Shown: positions 6,779 to 16,504, numbered from the stretch's first letter. The stretch is DNA of 41,465 nucleotides from CALWOS01 sp963595735 (GCA_963595735.1 CAVBJJ010000015.1:1-41465), one strand, 5' to 3'. A program made the numbers and translations. Notes: a model not told the origin generated them from the letters alone.

Positions 6779-7911
6779 GCGGCAAGCTCCCTTATGGCGC
6801 GGATGGCAGTCTCCACTTCCTCCGGCGTGTTGAACCAGGAAAAGCTGAAGCGCACCGCGCCGGTCTCCGTGGTGCCAAGAGCCTGGTGCATACGGGGCGC
6901 GCAGTGCGCGCCGGGGCGCGTGGCGATGCCATAGTCCTCGGACAGGGCGTCGGAAAGCTCACCGGAATCATAGCCCTCCAGATTCAGCGTTACGATGGCG
7001 GTGCGGTTCCAGGTGGAAAAATCCCCATACAGGGTAATGCCTGGGATGGCTTTCACGCCATCATAAAACTGCCGGGCAAGGGAAATTTCTTTCTTGTGAA
7101 TATTCTCCACGCCCGTTTCTTTCAAAAATTCCAGCGCCGCGTGCAGCCCGGCAAGGCCGTGGCCGTTCAGGGTGCCAGCTTCCAGCCGGGTCGGCATTTC
7201 CGCAGGCTGGGTGCGGCTGTAGGACTGCACCCCGGAGCCGCCCACCTTCCAGGGACGGATCTCCACCCCCGGGCGGACGCACAGACCGCCGGTGCCCTGG
7301 GGGCCAAGCAGCCCCTTGTGCCCGGTAAAGCACAGCACATCAATTCCCATGTCGTTCATGTGGATGGGATAGGCTCCCGCGGTTTGGGAGGCGTCCACGA
7401 TCAGCAGAAGACCATGGGCGTGGGCGATGGCGCTGATCTTTGCCAGATCCAGCACATTGCCGGTCAGATTGGAGGCATGGGTGCAGACGATCGCCCTGGT
7501 GTTGGGCTGGATCAGCCGGGCGAAGTCGTCATATTCCACGCAGCCGCGCTTGTCCGCCGGGACAATGCTCAGCTGTACCTGCTGCTCGTCCACCAGCCGG
7601 TACAGCGGCCGCAGCACGGAGTTGTGCTCCAGATCCGTGGTGATGACATGATCCCCGGGCGAGAACAGACCGTTGATGGCAATGTTCAGCGACTCCGTAG
7701 AGTTCGCGGTAAAGACAACGCCGTCCGGGTGGTCAAAGCCAAACAAATCCGCGACCGCGCAGCGGGTCTCATAGACGGTGCGGGCGCCTTTCAGGGAGCT
7801 GGAATGGGTGCCGCGGGAGGCGTTGCCCAAAGAGCAAAGCGCCTGTGTTACCGCCTGCACCACGCAGTCCGGCTTGTGCAGCGTGGTGGCGGCGTTATCC
7901 AGATAGATCAA
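6775..7911 (-). CDS. Cysteine desulfurase family protein (selenium-associated type)
   Basis: Class V aminotransferase-fold PLP enzyme, 378 aa. Seen: N-terminal YLDNAATT, His96 in LEHNS that stacks on PLP, VDASQTAG with the PLP aspartate, FTGHKGLLGPQGTGG with PLP-lysine 199, and RPGAHCAPRMH with the persulfide-forming Cys337. It resembles the subfamily found in Enterococcus, Geobacter and Clostridium next to selenium genes (TIGR01977 type) rather than IscS. It would take sulfur or selenium from cysteine or selenocysteine. ATGA overlaps on both sides, with yedF upstream and DUF3343 downstream, show a tightly coupled operon. Confidence 0.92.
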   Translation of the reverse strand: MIYLDNAATTLHKPDCVVQAVTQALCSLGNASRGTHSSSLKGARTVYETRCAVADLFGFDHPDGVVFTANSTESLNIAINGLFSPGDHVITTDLEHNSVLRPLYRLVDEQQVQLSIVPADKRGCVEYDDFARLIQPNTRAIVCTHASNLTGNVLDLAKISAIAHAHGLLLIVDASQTAGAYPIHMNDMGIDVLCFTGHKGLLGPQGTGGLCVRPGVEIRPWKVGGSGVQSYSRTQPAEMPTRLEAGTLNGHGLAGLHAALEFLKETGVENIHKKEISLARQFYDGVKAIPGITLYGDFSTWNRTAIVTLNLEGYDSGELSDALSEDYGIATRPGAHCAPRMHQALGTTETGAVRFSFSWFNTPEEVETAIRAIRELAA

Positions 7912-8534
7912 ATCCGAATCACCTTTCCTGCCTTGTTGAGCCGTTCGGCAATATCGTACATATTGGTGACCTTACCCACGGCCAGCTTTTCTGTCAGGCC
8001 GTAGAAGTTCAGGCAGGTGCCGCAGGTGAGGATCTCCACGCCCTGGGCTTCCATGCTCTTGAGGTCTTCCACAGAGACCGCACCTTCCACTGTCAGCTGT
8101 GCGCCGCCGTTGAAGAACAGGATGGTCTTGGGCAGAGTGTCCAGCTGGGAGAGAGCATAGATAAAGCCCTTCATGAGGGTTGCGCCCAGCTCGTCATTGC
8201 CGTGTCCCATGCAGTTGCTGCCGATGGCGACCACGGTGTTGCCGCGGGCGTCGGGGGCGCAAATCACCTCGGCGGCGGCTTCCGGCGCTGTGACTGCGCC
8301 GGGCTTGACCTCGCTGACGGTCAGTTTTACCACAAAATGTTTGGGATCGAGGGTCTCGGCAGTCATCGGAAGCTGCTTTTCCGTGGCAAAGCGGCGCAGA
8401 TTCTGCACGGCCACTTCGTTGTCCACATGCACCTCCAGAACACCGGGCTCCTGCATCTGATTGTAGGCCTTCATGGTCTTGACCACCGGGGTGGGGCAGG
8501 GCTCACCAAGTGCGTTAACGAGAATGTCCTTCAT
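7908..8534 (-). CDS. yedF: YedF, sulfurtransferase-like selenium metabolism protein
   Basis: A 208-aa two-domain protein. Residues 1-75 are a TusA-like domain with the CPxP signature GEPCPTPVVKT (Cys13). Residues 95-208 form a DsrE-like domain with GSNCMGHG, LFFNGG and a CGTCLNF motif (171-174). This arrangement is the YedF of selenium-using bacteria (TIGR03527), thought to handle labile selenium for Mo hydroxylases; the exact reaction is unproven. It overlaps the desulfurase gene by four bases and follows the activase gene by 65 bases with its own GAAGGAA ribosome site. Confidence 0.93.
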   Translation of the reverse strand: MKDILVNALGEPCPTPVVKTMKAYNQMQEPGVLEVHVDNEVAVQNLRRFATEKQLPMTAETLDPKHFVVKLTVSEVKPGAVTAPEAAAEVICAPDARGNTVVAIGSNCMGHGNDELGATLMKGFIYALSQLDTLPKTILFFNGGAQLTVEGAVSVEDLKSMEAQGVEILTCGTCLNFYGLTEKLAVGKVTNMYDIAERLNKAGKVIRI

Positions 8535-8599
8535 GACAGATTCCTTCTTTCCTTTTATTTTTTAGTATGATAAATTTGAGGAATATCTATTTATTTTAT

Positions 8600-9373
8600 T
8601 TATTTTTTCACCGAAGCGGCGCTTTTTGCCGCGCCGATGGCGCCGGCATAGCGTCCCAGCGGGTGGGTCAGAACCGGGGTGCGCAGTTCCTGCTCCAGCG
8701 CTTTGCGAATAGGCTCGCACTGGCAAAGACCGCCGGTCAGCACCAGCGGCGCCGGGCGTTCCGAGACCCGTCCCATTTGACTGGCCACCTTTTTGATGAT
8801 GGAGTCCACAACGGCAAAGGCAATGTTTTCCCGCTTTTCGCCCCGGCCGATCAGACTGATGACCTCGGACTCGGCAAAAACGGTACACATGGAACTGATG
8901 CTCACCCCGCTGCCGGCAGTGGAAAGCTGACACAACTCCTCCGGACGCAGCCCCAGGGTGTTTGCCATGACCTCCAGAAAGCGGCCGGTACCGGCGGAAC
9001 ATTTGTCGTTCATGACAAAATCCTTTACCATGCCGTTTTCCACGGCGATGATTTTGGTGTCCTGCCCGCCGATGTCAATGACCGTCAGCGCCGTTTGGGC
9101 AAACAGCTGGCAGGCGCCCCGGGCGTGACAGGTGATTTCCGTAACGGTCTTGTCGGCAAAGGGAACGGCAACGCGGCCATAGCCGGTCGCAACGCAGGGG
9201 TTTTCCTCCGGAGAAAATCCCTGACTTTGCAGGACTTTCAAGATAGAGGCCGCCGTGTCCACGCTGCTCCAGCCGGTGGGCTGTACCTGGTGCAGCAGGA
9301 TGCTTTGGTTTTCATCCAGAACAACAGTCTTTGCGCAGGTGGAACCGATATCCACGCCAATGTAGTATGCCAT
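8600..9373 (-). CDS. ATP-dependent activase (HgdC/BadF family) for the double-cubane reductase
   Basis: ASKHA-fold ATPase of 257 aa. Motifs: phosphate-1 loop YIGVDIGSTCAKT (4-16), IDIGGQDTKII (99-109), and the two cysteines that hold the shared [4Fe-4S] in the homodimer, NDKCSAGTGRF (Cys125) and SMCTVFAESEV (Cys163); LTGG closes the nucleotide site. It fires electrons into its partner on ATP hydrolysis. Start is ATG 9373, with AAAGGAG upstream; the longer frame to 9601 lacks family similarity. It opens the minus-strand module behind a near-consensus promoter. The presumed partner, the reductase, is the fifth gene. Confidence 0.92.
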   Translation of the reverse strand: MAYYIGVDIGSTCAKTVVLDENQSILLHQVQPTGWSSVDTAASILKVLQSQGFSPEENPCVATGYGRVAVPFADKTVTEITCHARGACQLFAQTALTVIDIGGQDTKIIAVENGMVKDFVMNDKCSAGTGRFLEVMANTLGLRPEELCQLSTAGSGVSISSMCTVFAESEVISLIGRGEKRENIAFAVVDSIIKKVASQMGRVSERPAPLVLTGGLCQCEPIRKALEQELRTPVLTHPLGRYAGAIGAAKSAASVKK

Positions 9374-9428
9374 GGAGAGAACTCCTTTGCTTTTTGGGAT
9401 TCCGTATTTCACGGGTATTGCTGTCTCA

Positions 9429-9457
9429 ATTATAGGATAAGCCACCCCGCTTTGCAA
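9429..9457 (-). promoter_or_regulatory. Promoter of the activase-yedF-desulfurase operon
   Basis: Minus strand TTGCAA, 17-base spacer, TATAAT. The leader before the activase ATG is about 50 bases. Confidence 0.9.
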
Positions 9458-9490
9458 ATAGAGAAAAACGATAATAAATGAAAAATATCG

Positions 9491-9534
9491 AAAAAAACGA
9501 AAACACAGCCGCAGAAACACATTCCACGGCTGTG
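9491..9534 (-). terminator. Terminator of the tig-clp-lon-engB cluster
   Basis: Minus strand CACAGCCG pairs with CGGCTGTG around a 15-base loop, followed by TTTTCGTTTTTTT. It lies 36 bases after the engB stop. Confidence 0.85.
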
Positions 9535-9569
9535 CTGTATGCATGAAAAAATCCGAAAGGGGGGACTGT

Positions 9570-10157
9570 TTAGGCCTGCACGGCGTTTTGGATGATACCA
9601 AGCAGCTCCTCGCGTCCGGTTCCCTTTTCTGCGGAAAAGGGAATGATGGAGATCTCCTCTGGCAGACCCAGCGTATCGCGGATCAGCGCCATGTTTGGCT
9701 CAATCTCGCTTTTTTTCAGCTTGTCCACCTTGTTGGCCACAATGACCATGGGGCAGCCGGTGGCCAGGAACCACTCCGCCATGGTCACATCATCGGCAGT
9801 GGGCTTGTGGCGGCTGTCCACGATCATCACGCCCAGATCAATCAGATCCTCGGCGGCAAAAAACTGCTCCATCAGCTTGCCCCAGCGATCCCGCTCGGTC
9901 TTGGCAACCTTGGCATAGCCATAGCCGGGCAGATCGATGAAATAGGCCTGCTTGTCAATGCAGAAATAATTGATGTGAATGGTCTTTCCGGGGGAAGCGC
10001 CCACCCGGGCAAAGTTCTTGCGCCCCAGCAGCCGGTTGATGACGGAGCTTTTTCCCACATTGGATTTTCCGGAGAAAACCACTGCCGGCAGACCGTCTCG
10101 GTGAAAATCCGCAGGCTTGACAGCGGATTTGATAAATTCAGCGTTATGCAGATTCAA
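9570..10157 (-). CDS. engB: Ribosome biogenesis GTPase EngB (YsxC/YihA)
   Basis: TRAFAC GTPase of 195 aa, the exact size of Bacillus YsxC. G1 FSGKSNVGKSS, G3 DLPGYGYAK, G4 NKVDKL and G5 SAEKGTG are all present; it assists late 50S subunit assembly. The start is TTG 10157, chosen because AGGAGGG lies 5 bases before it and the protein then begins with the family-typical NLHNAEFIKSA; a longer ATG frame from 10283 runs back into lon. Last gene of the tig-clpP-clpX-lon cluster, 10 bases after lon, an arrangement conserved in Firmicutes. Confidence 0.95.
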   Translation of the reverse strand: MNLHNAEFIKSAVKPADFHRDGLPAVVFSGKSNVGKSSVINRLLGRKNFARVGASPGKTIHINYFCIDKQAYFIDLPGYGYAKVAKTERDRWGKLMEQFFAAEDLIDLGVMIVDSRHKPTADDVTMAEWFLATGCPMVIVANKVDKLKKSEIEPNMALIRDTLGLPEEISIIPFSAEKGTGREELLGIIQNAVQA

Positions 10158-10167
10158 AATATCCCTC

Positions 10168-12622
10168 CTACTGACGCATGACAGGGGTAGAGGATCTTCC
10201 CGTCTCGGCCGGCGGCGGAGCATCAGGCAGGGCGGGCGCAGAGGGTGCGTCCGCCGGCGGTGTCTCCCGCAGCAGTGCCACATCCAGGATCTTGTCCAGA
10301 TGGTCGGTCGTCACAAAATGCAGGGCGGCGTACACATCCCGGTCGATCTCCTCCAGATCGGCGGCGTTGCCCTCGGGGATGATGACCGTGGTCACGCCGT
10401 TGCGGTGGGCGGCCATAGTCTTTTCTTTCAAACCGCCGATGGGCAGAATACGGCCGCGGAGGGTGATCTCGCCGGTCATGGCTACCTCGTGGCGCACCGG
10501 CGTGTTGGTCAGTGCACTGATGAGGGCAATGGCGATGGTGATACCGGCGGAGGGGCCGTCCTTGGGAACTGCGCCCTCGGGGAAGTGGATGTGAATGTCC
10601 TTGGTCTTGTAAAAATCCTCGGCAATGCCAAGTACCTGGCAGCGGCTGCGGATATAGCTCATGGCGGCGTGAGCGGATTCTTTCATCACATTGCCCAGAT
10701 TGCCCGTCAGCTCCAGCTTGCCGGTACCGCTGACCACATTGACCTCTACATCCAGCACCGTGCCGCCCACGCTGGTCCAGGCCAGACCGCGCACCAGACC
10801 GACCTCGTCCCGGTTTCTGGGCGGTTCGGGCTTGAAGCGGGCGGGACCCAGCAAAGGCTCCAGCGCACCGGCGCGTACATGCAGGGACTTGAAGTCCTCC
10901 TGAGCGATGCCTCTGGCAGCCTTGCGGCACACGGCGGCGATTTTGCGCTCCAGCACACGCACGCCTGCCTCCCGGGTGTACAGAGTGATGATCTCCCGCA
11001 GAGCGTCGTCGCTGACCTTCAGCTGATTGGCGCGAAGTCCATGCTTCTTGCGTTGCTTGGGAAGCAGGTGTTCTTTTGCGATGTGCAGTTTTTCCTCGTC
11101 CGTGTAGCTGGAAAGCTCAATAATCTCCATGCGATCCAGCAGGGGGCGGGGGATGGTGTCCAGGGAGTTGGCCGTGGTGATAAACAGCACATCGGACAAA
11201 TCAACGGGGATCTCCAGAAAATGATCCCGGAAGCTGCTGTTCTGCTCGCCGTCCAGCGCCTCCAGCAGTGCGGCGGCGGGATCGCCACGGAAATCGCCGC
11301 CCATTTTGTCGATCTCATCCAGCACCATGACGGGGTTCATGCTGCCGGCCTGCTGCAGGCCGGAGATCAAACGGCCGGGCATGGCGCCCACATAGGTTTT
11401 GCGGTGGCCGCGGATCTCCGCTTCGTCATGCACACCACCCAGAGAAAGGCGCGCCAGCTTTCGTCCCGTTGCCCGGGTAACGCTCATGGCGATGCTGGTC
11501 TTGCCGGTGCCCGGAGGGCCGACCAGGCACAGCACCGTACCGCGCAGATCCGGTGCCAGCTGCTTGACCGCCAGAAATTCCAGAATGCGGTCCTTGACCT
11601 TTTCCAGACCAAAGTGTTCCTGGTTGAGGATGGCAGCGGCCTTTTCCACATCCAGGATCTCCTTGGTGCGGGTGTGCCAGGGCAGCTCCAGCACCACATC
11701 CAGATAGTTTCGCAGCACAGCGCCCTCCGCAGAGCCAAAGGGCTGCTTGGAAAGGCGGGTGACCTCCCGCAGCAGTTTGGTTTCGATGTCCTCCGGGAAC
11801 TGCAGGGCACGGATCTTGTCTCGGTATTCCTCATAATCCTTGGCGTCGTCGCCCTCGCCCAGCTCGTTCTGGATGACCTTCAGCNNNNNNNNNNCGCAGA
11901 TAATAGTCCTTTTGGGTGCGCGCCATTTGCTCCTGGGTATTTTCCTGCAGCTCCTGCTCGGCCTGCATGACATTCAGCTCCCGGCGCAGCATTCCGGAAA
12001 GCAGCTCCAGCCGTTTGACGGGGTTCAGCTCCTCCAGCAGCAGCTGCTTGAGAGTATGGCGTAGGAAGATATACTGGGCGATATAGTCCGCCACAAAGCC
12101 CGGTTCCTCCCGGGCGATGATGCCCAGGACGATCTCCGACTTGATCTGGGAGGACATTTCCGCGTATTCCCGGAACATCTCACAGGTCTCGCGCATGAGC
12201 GCCTCGGTCTTGACAGACAGCCGTTTGACCGGCTTGTCGCTGACCGGCTCCACATCGGCAAAGAACATATTGCCCATGGATTCCGTGCGCAGCAGTCTGG
12301 CACGGGTTACGCCCTCCACCAGCACACGGATGATCGCCGTGCCGTTTTGGGCTTTCAGGGTTTGCTTGATGTGGCAGACGGTGCCGATACGGTACAGATC
12401 CTCCTCCGTGGGGCACTCGGTCGTCAGATCCCGCTGGGTCACCAGAAAAATCGTGCGCTCGCTGTCGGAGGTGGCGGCTTTCAGCGCGGCCACAGAAGGG
12501 GGGCGCTCCACATCAAAATTGAGCACCATGCCCGGAAACACATTGATCCCGCGCAGGGGCAGCAGGGGCAGATGCAGCAGGGGGGTATCCGTGGAGTCCA
12601 CGGTTTCGATCTTATCAGTCAT
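10168..12622 (-). CDS. lon: ATP-dependent protease Lon, interrupted by an assembly gap
   Basis: LonA protease, about 816 aa when repaired. N-terminal substrate domain starts LHLPLLPLRGINVFPGM; Walker A GPPGTGKTS and Walker B MVLDEID mark the AAA+ module; the proteolytic dyad is Ser in PKDGPSAGI and Lys in GGLKEK. Start ATG 12622 follows GAGGAGG; an upstream ATG at 12658 lacks family sequence. Ten Ns at 11885-11894 split it into two frames exactly where Lon proteins read YYLREQLK; six real bases (completing Arg-Glu-Gln) in place of the ten Ns restore one frame, so this is not a pseudogene. It degrades damaged and regulatory proteins. Confidence 0.94.
11885..11894. other. Assembly gap (10 N) inside lon
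   Basis: A fixed-length filler. The coding frame on the two sides differs by one base; a true gap of 6 bases (modulo 3) would restore it. Confidence 0.95.
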
Positions 12623-12636
12623 AGGGGATTCCTCCT

Positions 12637-12810
12637 CTCGGAAACGGGGCAGCGGCAAAGCAAAACCGCTGCAAAAAGTGCAAAAGCATTTGCGTTTCTA
12701 TCAGTTCCAGGGTAAAAAAAGGGCGCGACATCCCAGGGTAAGCAGGAAAAGCGCACAAAAAACATGGCGCATTTGCCTTCGCTTACCGGAGCCACACCCC
12801 TTCTTGTTGT
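12637..12810 (-). other. Structured clpX-lon intergenic region
   Basis: Between clpX and lon the minus-strand transcript can form a long imperfect hairpin (arms 12737-12754 and 12767-12787, outer stem GGTAAGC/GCTTACC). A T7 run follows at 12714-12720, and a 7-bp GCAGCGG/CCGCTGC hairpin (12649-12672) lies just ahead of the lon ribosome site. No convincing sigma-A promoter was found, so lon may depend on read-through or a non-sigma-A promoter. Confidence 0.5.
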
Positions 12811-12825
12811 ATGCAAAGCACCCAA

Positions 12826-14088
12826 TCAGGCACTTTGAGATTCTTTATGCACGACCTGCGGATGGCTTCCCTCCCGCACGCAGTCGGCAGTGACGATCAC
12901 ACGGGAGATATTGGGATCGGAGGGCACTTCATACATGATCGTGGTCATAATGGATTCCATCACGCTGCGCAGGCCGCGGGCGCCGATCTGCATTTCGATG
13001 GCCTTATCCGCGATCGCGCCCAGCGCGTCCTCCTCAAACTCCAGTTCCACATCGTCCAGTGCCATCAGCGCTTTGTACTGCCGGGTCAGGGCGTTGCGCG
13101 GCTCCGTGAGGATACGAACCAGATCCCCGCGATCCAGACCGTTCAGCGGCGTGATCACCGGCAGACGGCCGATCAGCTCTGGAATGATGCCGAACTTCAG
13201 CAGATCGTGGGACTGGATGTGCTGCATGATCTTGCCGGTGTCCTTGTCCTTGGCGCTTTGGATGTCGGCGCCGAAGCCCATGCTTTTCTTGTTCATGCGG
13301 CCTTCGATGATTTTTTCAATTCCGTCAAAGGCGCCGCCGCAGATGAACAGAATGTTGCTGGTGTCCACATGGATGAACTCCTGATGGGGGTGCTTCCGGC
13401 CGCCCTGGGGCGGCACCGCGGCAACAGTACCCTCCAGGATTTTCAGCAGTGCCTGCTGCACACCCTCGCCGGAAACATCACGAGTGATAGAGGTGTTTTC
13501 GCTCTTGCGGGAGATCTTGTCCACCTCGTCGATATAGATAATGCCCTGCTGGGCGCGCTCAATATCAAAGTCAGCGGCCTGGAGCAAACGCAGCAGGATG
13601 TTTTCCACATCCTCGCCCACATAGCCGGCCTCGGTCAGGGTGGTGGCGTCCGCAATGGCGAAAGGCACATCCAGCACCTTTGCCAGCGTCTGGGCAAAGA
13701 GGGTCTTGCCGCTTCCGGTGGGGCCGATCATCAGAATGTTGCTCTTTTGCAGCTCCACATCGGTGTCCATTTTATGGTAAATGCGCTTGTAGTGATTGTA
13801 TACCGCCACAGACAGCGCCACCTTTGCCCGCTCCTGGCCGATGATATAGTCGTCCAGGGTCTTGCGGATCTCTGCCGGCTTGGGCAGTCTGACAGGGGCG
13901 ACGGCCTGGGTGGATTTTTCGCCGGACAGCGCCCGGTTTTCTTCGTATTCCTCTGTGAGCATATTCATGCACAGGGAAACGCACTCGTTGCAGATATATG
14001 CGCCGGTGCCGGCGATCATACGCTCCACAAGGCTTTGGGGCTTTCCGCAGAAGCTGCAGCGAATGCCCTTAGATTCGTTTTTTGCCAT
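12826..14088 (-). CDS. clpX: ATP-dependent Clp protease ATPase subunit ClpX
   Basis: AAA+ unfoldase, 420 aa, complete. Zinc-binding domain CSFC and CNEC (Cys11, 14, 33, 36), Walker A GPTGSGKT (122-129), Walker B IIYIDEVDKI (about 183-192), the ClpP-docking loop around MGFGAD, and sensor-2 GARGLR. It forms a hexamer that unfolds substrates and feeds them to ClpP. Start ATG 14088 has GGAGGAG upstream. It lies between clpP and lon on the minus strand, 169 bases after clpP. Confidence 0.97.
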   Translation of the reverse strand: MAKNESKGIRCSFCGKPQSLVERMIAGTGAYICNECVSLCMNMLTEEYEENRALSGEKSTQAVAPVRLPKPAEIRKTLDDYIIGQERAKVALSVAVYNHYKRIYHKMDTDVELQKSNILMIGPTGSGKTLFAQTLAKVLDVPFAIADATTLTEAGYVGEDVENILLRLLQAADFDIERAQQGIIYIDEVDKISRKSENTSITRDVSGEGVQQALLKILEGTVAAVPPQGGRKHPHQEFIHVDTSNILFICGGAFDGIEKIIEGRMNKKSMGFGADIQSAKDKDTGKIMQHIQSHDLLKFGIIPELIGRLPVITPLNGLDRGDLVRILTEPRNALTRQYKALMALDDVELEFEEDALGAIADKAIEMQIGARGLRSVMESIMTTIMYEVPSDPNISRVIVTADCVREGSHPQVVHKESQSA

Positions 14089-14202
14089 GTTGCTCCTCCA
14101 TGCGCTTTTGCGCAGAAATGGGATAGCGGGGGAGTGCTCCGACGAAAAAGACAGCGGGTTTTTCCCTTTGTCGAATTTTGACAGAGCTTCCCAAAATCGT
14201 TC

Positions 14203-14241
14203 GTCCAGGAAACAAAAGCTGTTTCCTGGACAAATTTTTTT
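14203..14241 (+). terminator. Terminator-like hairpin in the clpP-clpX gap, plus-strand oriented
   Basis: GTCCAGGAAACA pairs perfectly with TGTTTCCTGGAC (12 bp, 5-base loop) and is followed by AAATTTTTTT on the plus strand. Both neighbours are on the minus strand, where it would be an intergenic hairpin with only a weak T tract. Confidence 0.7.
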
Positions 14242-14257
14242 GTATGAGTAGGGTAGT

Positions 14258-14839
<582 letters not shown>

Positions 14840-14910
14840 GGGATCTCTCCTTTCCTCACGGCAAGGATGCAGGCATCCTCCCCAGTGAGCATATCCAAAG
14901 CCCTGGGAAA

Positions 14911-16434
14911 TTATTCCGCAGCAGGCTCCTCTGCCTTTTTAGCAGTGGTCTTGCGAGTTCTCTTGGGCTTCTCCTCGGTCTTTGCCTCGCCCTCGGCGGC
15001 CTCCGCCTTTTTGGCAGTGGTCTTACGGGTTCTCTTAGGCTTTTCTTCGGTCTTTGCCTCGCCCTCGGCGGCCTCTGCCTTTTTGGCAGTGGTCTTACGG
15101 GTTCTCTTGGGCTTCTCCTCGGTCTTTGCCTCGGCTTCCTTTTCAGCCTCGGGCGCCTTTTCCACAGGGATACCGGAATCGTAGATCACATTTGCGGCCT
15201 TGGTCATGTTCACATTCCAGCGAACCACGGTCTCGGACACGCGCTCCTTGGCGAAAGCCAGATCCACCTTGTACTGCTCGGAGATCTTGTTGTACTCCTC
15301 TTCCACTTCCTCAGCGGTGCAGTCGATCTTCTCCGCGTCAATGATCGCCTGGAGCAAGACTTCCTGCTGCACACCGACCACGGCGTTGTGGCGGTTGTTG
15401 TTGCGGAAGGTGGCCAGATCCATACCCATCATAGACAGGTACTCGTCCACGGAAATGCCCTGGCTGGTAACATTGCGCTCAAAATCGCGCATCAGACCGT
15501 CCAGATTGTCCTCGATCATGGCGTCGGGGATATCGGCGGTCATATTCTCAATGGCCTTGTCCATCAGATTGCTCTTGAACTCGCTGGCGGCGAGGGACTC
15601 GGCGTTTTCGGTCAGCTTTTCCTTGATGCTGGCGCGGTACTCGGCGATGGTGTCGAACTCGGAAACATCCTTGGCGAACTCATCGTCTAGATCGGGCAGC
15701 TGGGTCTCCTTGACCTCCAGCACCTTGACCTTGAAGACAACGGGCTTGCTGGCCAGATCGGGGTGATAGTTTTCGGGGAAGGTGATGTCGATGTCCTTTT
15801 CCTCGCCGGCGGACATGCCCACGACCTGCTCCTCGAAACCGGGCACGAAAGAGCCGCTTCCCAGCTTCAGGGGGAAGTTCTCGCCCTTGCCGCCATCAAA
15901 GGGAACGCCGTTGTCAAAGCCCTCAAAGTTGATGACAGCGGTGTCGCCGTCCTTTGCGGGGCGCTCGACCGTAACGGTGCGGGAGTTGCGGCTGCGGGTG
16001 GACTCCAGATCCTTGTCCACATCCTCATCGGTGATGTTGACAGGGGGCTTGACGGCCTCCAGACCCTTGTACTGACCCAGGGTGACCTCGGGGTAAACGG
16101 CGGTCTCGAACTCCATGGTCAGAGACTTGTCGTCGTTGACATCGGCCTTGGTGATGCTGGGGGTACCAACGGTCTTCAACTCTTTTTCAGAAACGCCCTG
16201 CTCAAAGGCCTGGGCGGCGATGGCATTGATAGCATCATCATAAAACACGTCAGCACCATAGATGCTCTCGATCATCTTGCGGGGAACCTTGCCCTTACGG
16301 AAACCGGGCACGGCAATGCTCTTTTTGTTTTTCAGATAGGCGCTGTTCACAGCGGCTTCGAACTCCTCCGCGCTGGCGTCAACAACGAAATGCACCAGGC
16401 TGTGTTCTTTTTTCTCGACGTTTTTTACGATCAT
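14911..16434 (-). CDS. tig: Trigger factor with basic triplicated C-terminal tail
   Basis: Ribosome-associated chaperone and peptidyl-prolyl isomerase, 507 aa (typical about 430). N-terminal ribosome-docking signature VPGFRKGKVPR (42-52), then the FKBP-like domain (about 150-245) and the helical chaperone arms to about 430. The extra 72 C-terminal residues are three 24-aa repeats, each with the basic core KPKRTRKTTAKKA flanked by Glu/Ala. Start ATG 16434 follows GGAGGAAG; upstream frame to 16533 spans the promoter. First gene of the clp-lon cluster, with a near-perfect sigma-A promoter. The tail is discussed as a finding. Confidence 0.96.
   Translation of the reverse strand: MIVKNVEKKEHSLVHFVVDASAEEFEAAVNSAYLKNKKSIAVPGFRKGKVPRKMIESIYGADVFYDDAINAIAAQAFEQGVSEKELKTVGTPSITKADVNDDKSLTMEFETAVYPEVTLGQYKGLEAVKPPVNITDEDVDKDLESTRSRNSRTVTVERPAKDGDTAVINFEGFDNGVPFDGGKGENFPLKLGSGSFVPGFEEQVVGMSAGEEKDIDITFPENYHPDLASKPVVFKVKVLEVKETQLPDLDDEFAKDVSEFDTIAEYRASIKEKLTENAESLAASEFKSNLMDKAIENMTADIPDAMIEDNLDGLMRDFERNVTSQGISVDEYLSMMGMDLATFRNNNRHNAVVGVQQEVLLQAIIDAEKIDCTAEEVEEEYNKISEQYKVDLAFAKERVSETVVRWNVNMTKAANVIYDSGIPVEKAPEAEKEAEAKTEEKPKRTRKTTAKKAEAAEGEAKTEEKPKRTRKTTAKKAEAAEGEAKTEEKPKRTRKTTAKKAEEPAAE
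14914..15129 (-). repeat. Three tandem 72-bp repeats encoding the tig tail
   Basis: Three head-to-tail 72-bp units, nearly identical in DNA (few silent differences; the last unit diverges in its final five codons), in frame at the very 3' end of tig. Such repeats can change in copy number by slippage. Confidence 0.95.
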
Positions 16435-16504
16435 GGAATGCTTCCTCCTACTTACTTCGGCTTCTCTATAGATGCAAATCCCGAAAAACCTGCATATCAT
16501 CGTG

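Noticed and set aside
10168..12622. lon as a frameshifted pseudogene
   Set aside because: The frame break coincides with the ten-N filler and a six-base true gap restores the conserved YYLREQLK.
14914..15129. CRISPR-like array
   Set aside because: The 72-bp units are contiguous, in frame and coding; no unique spacers.
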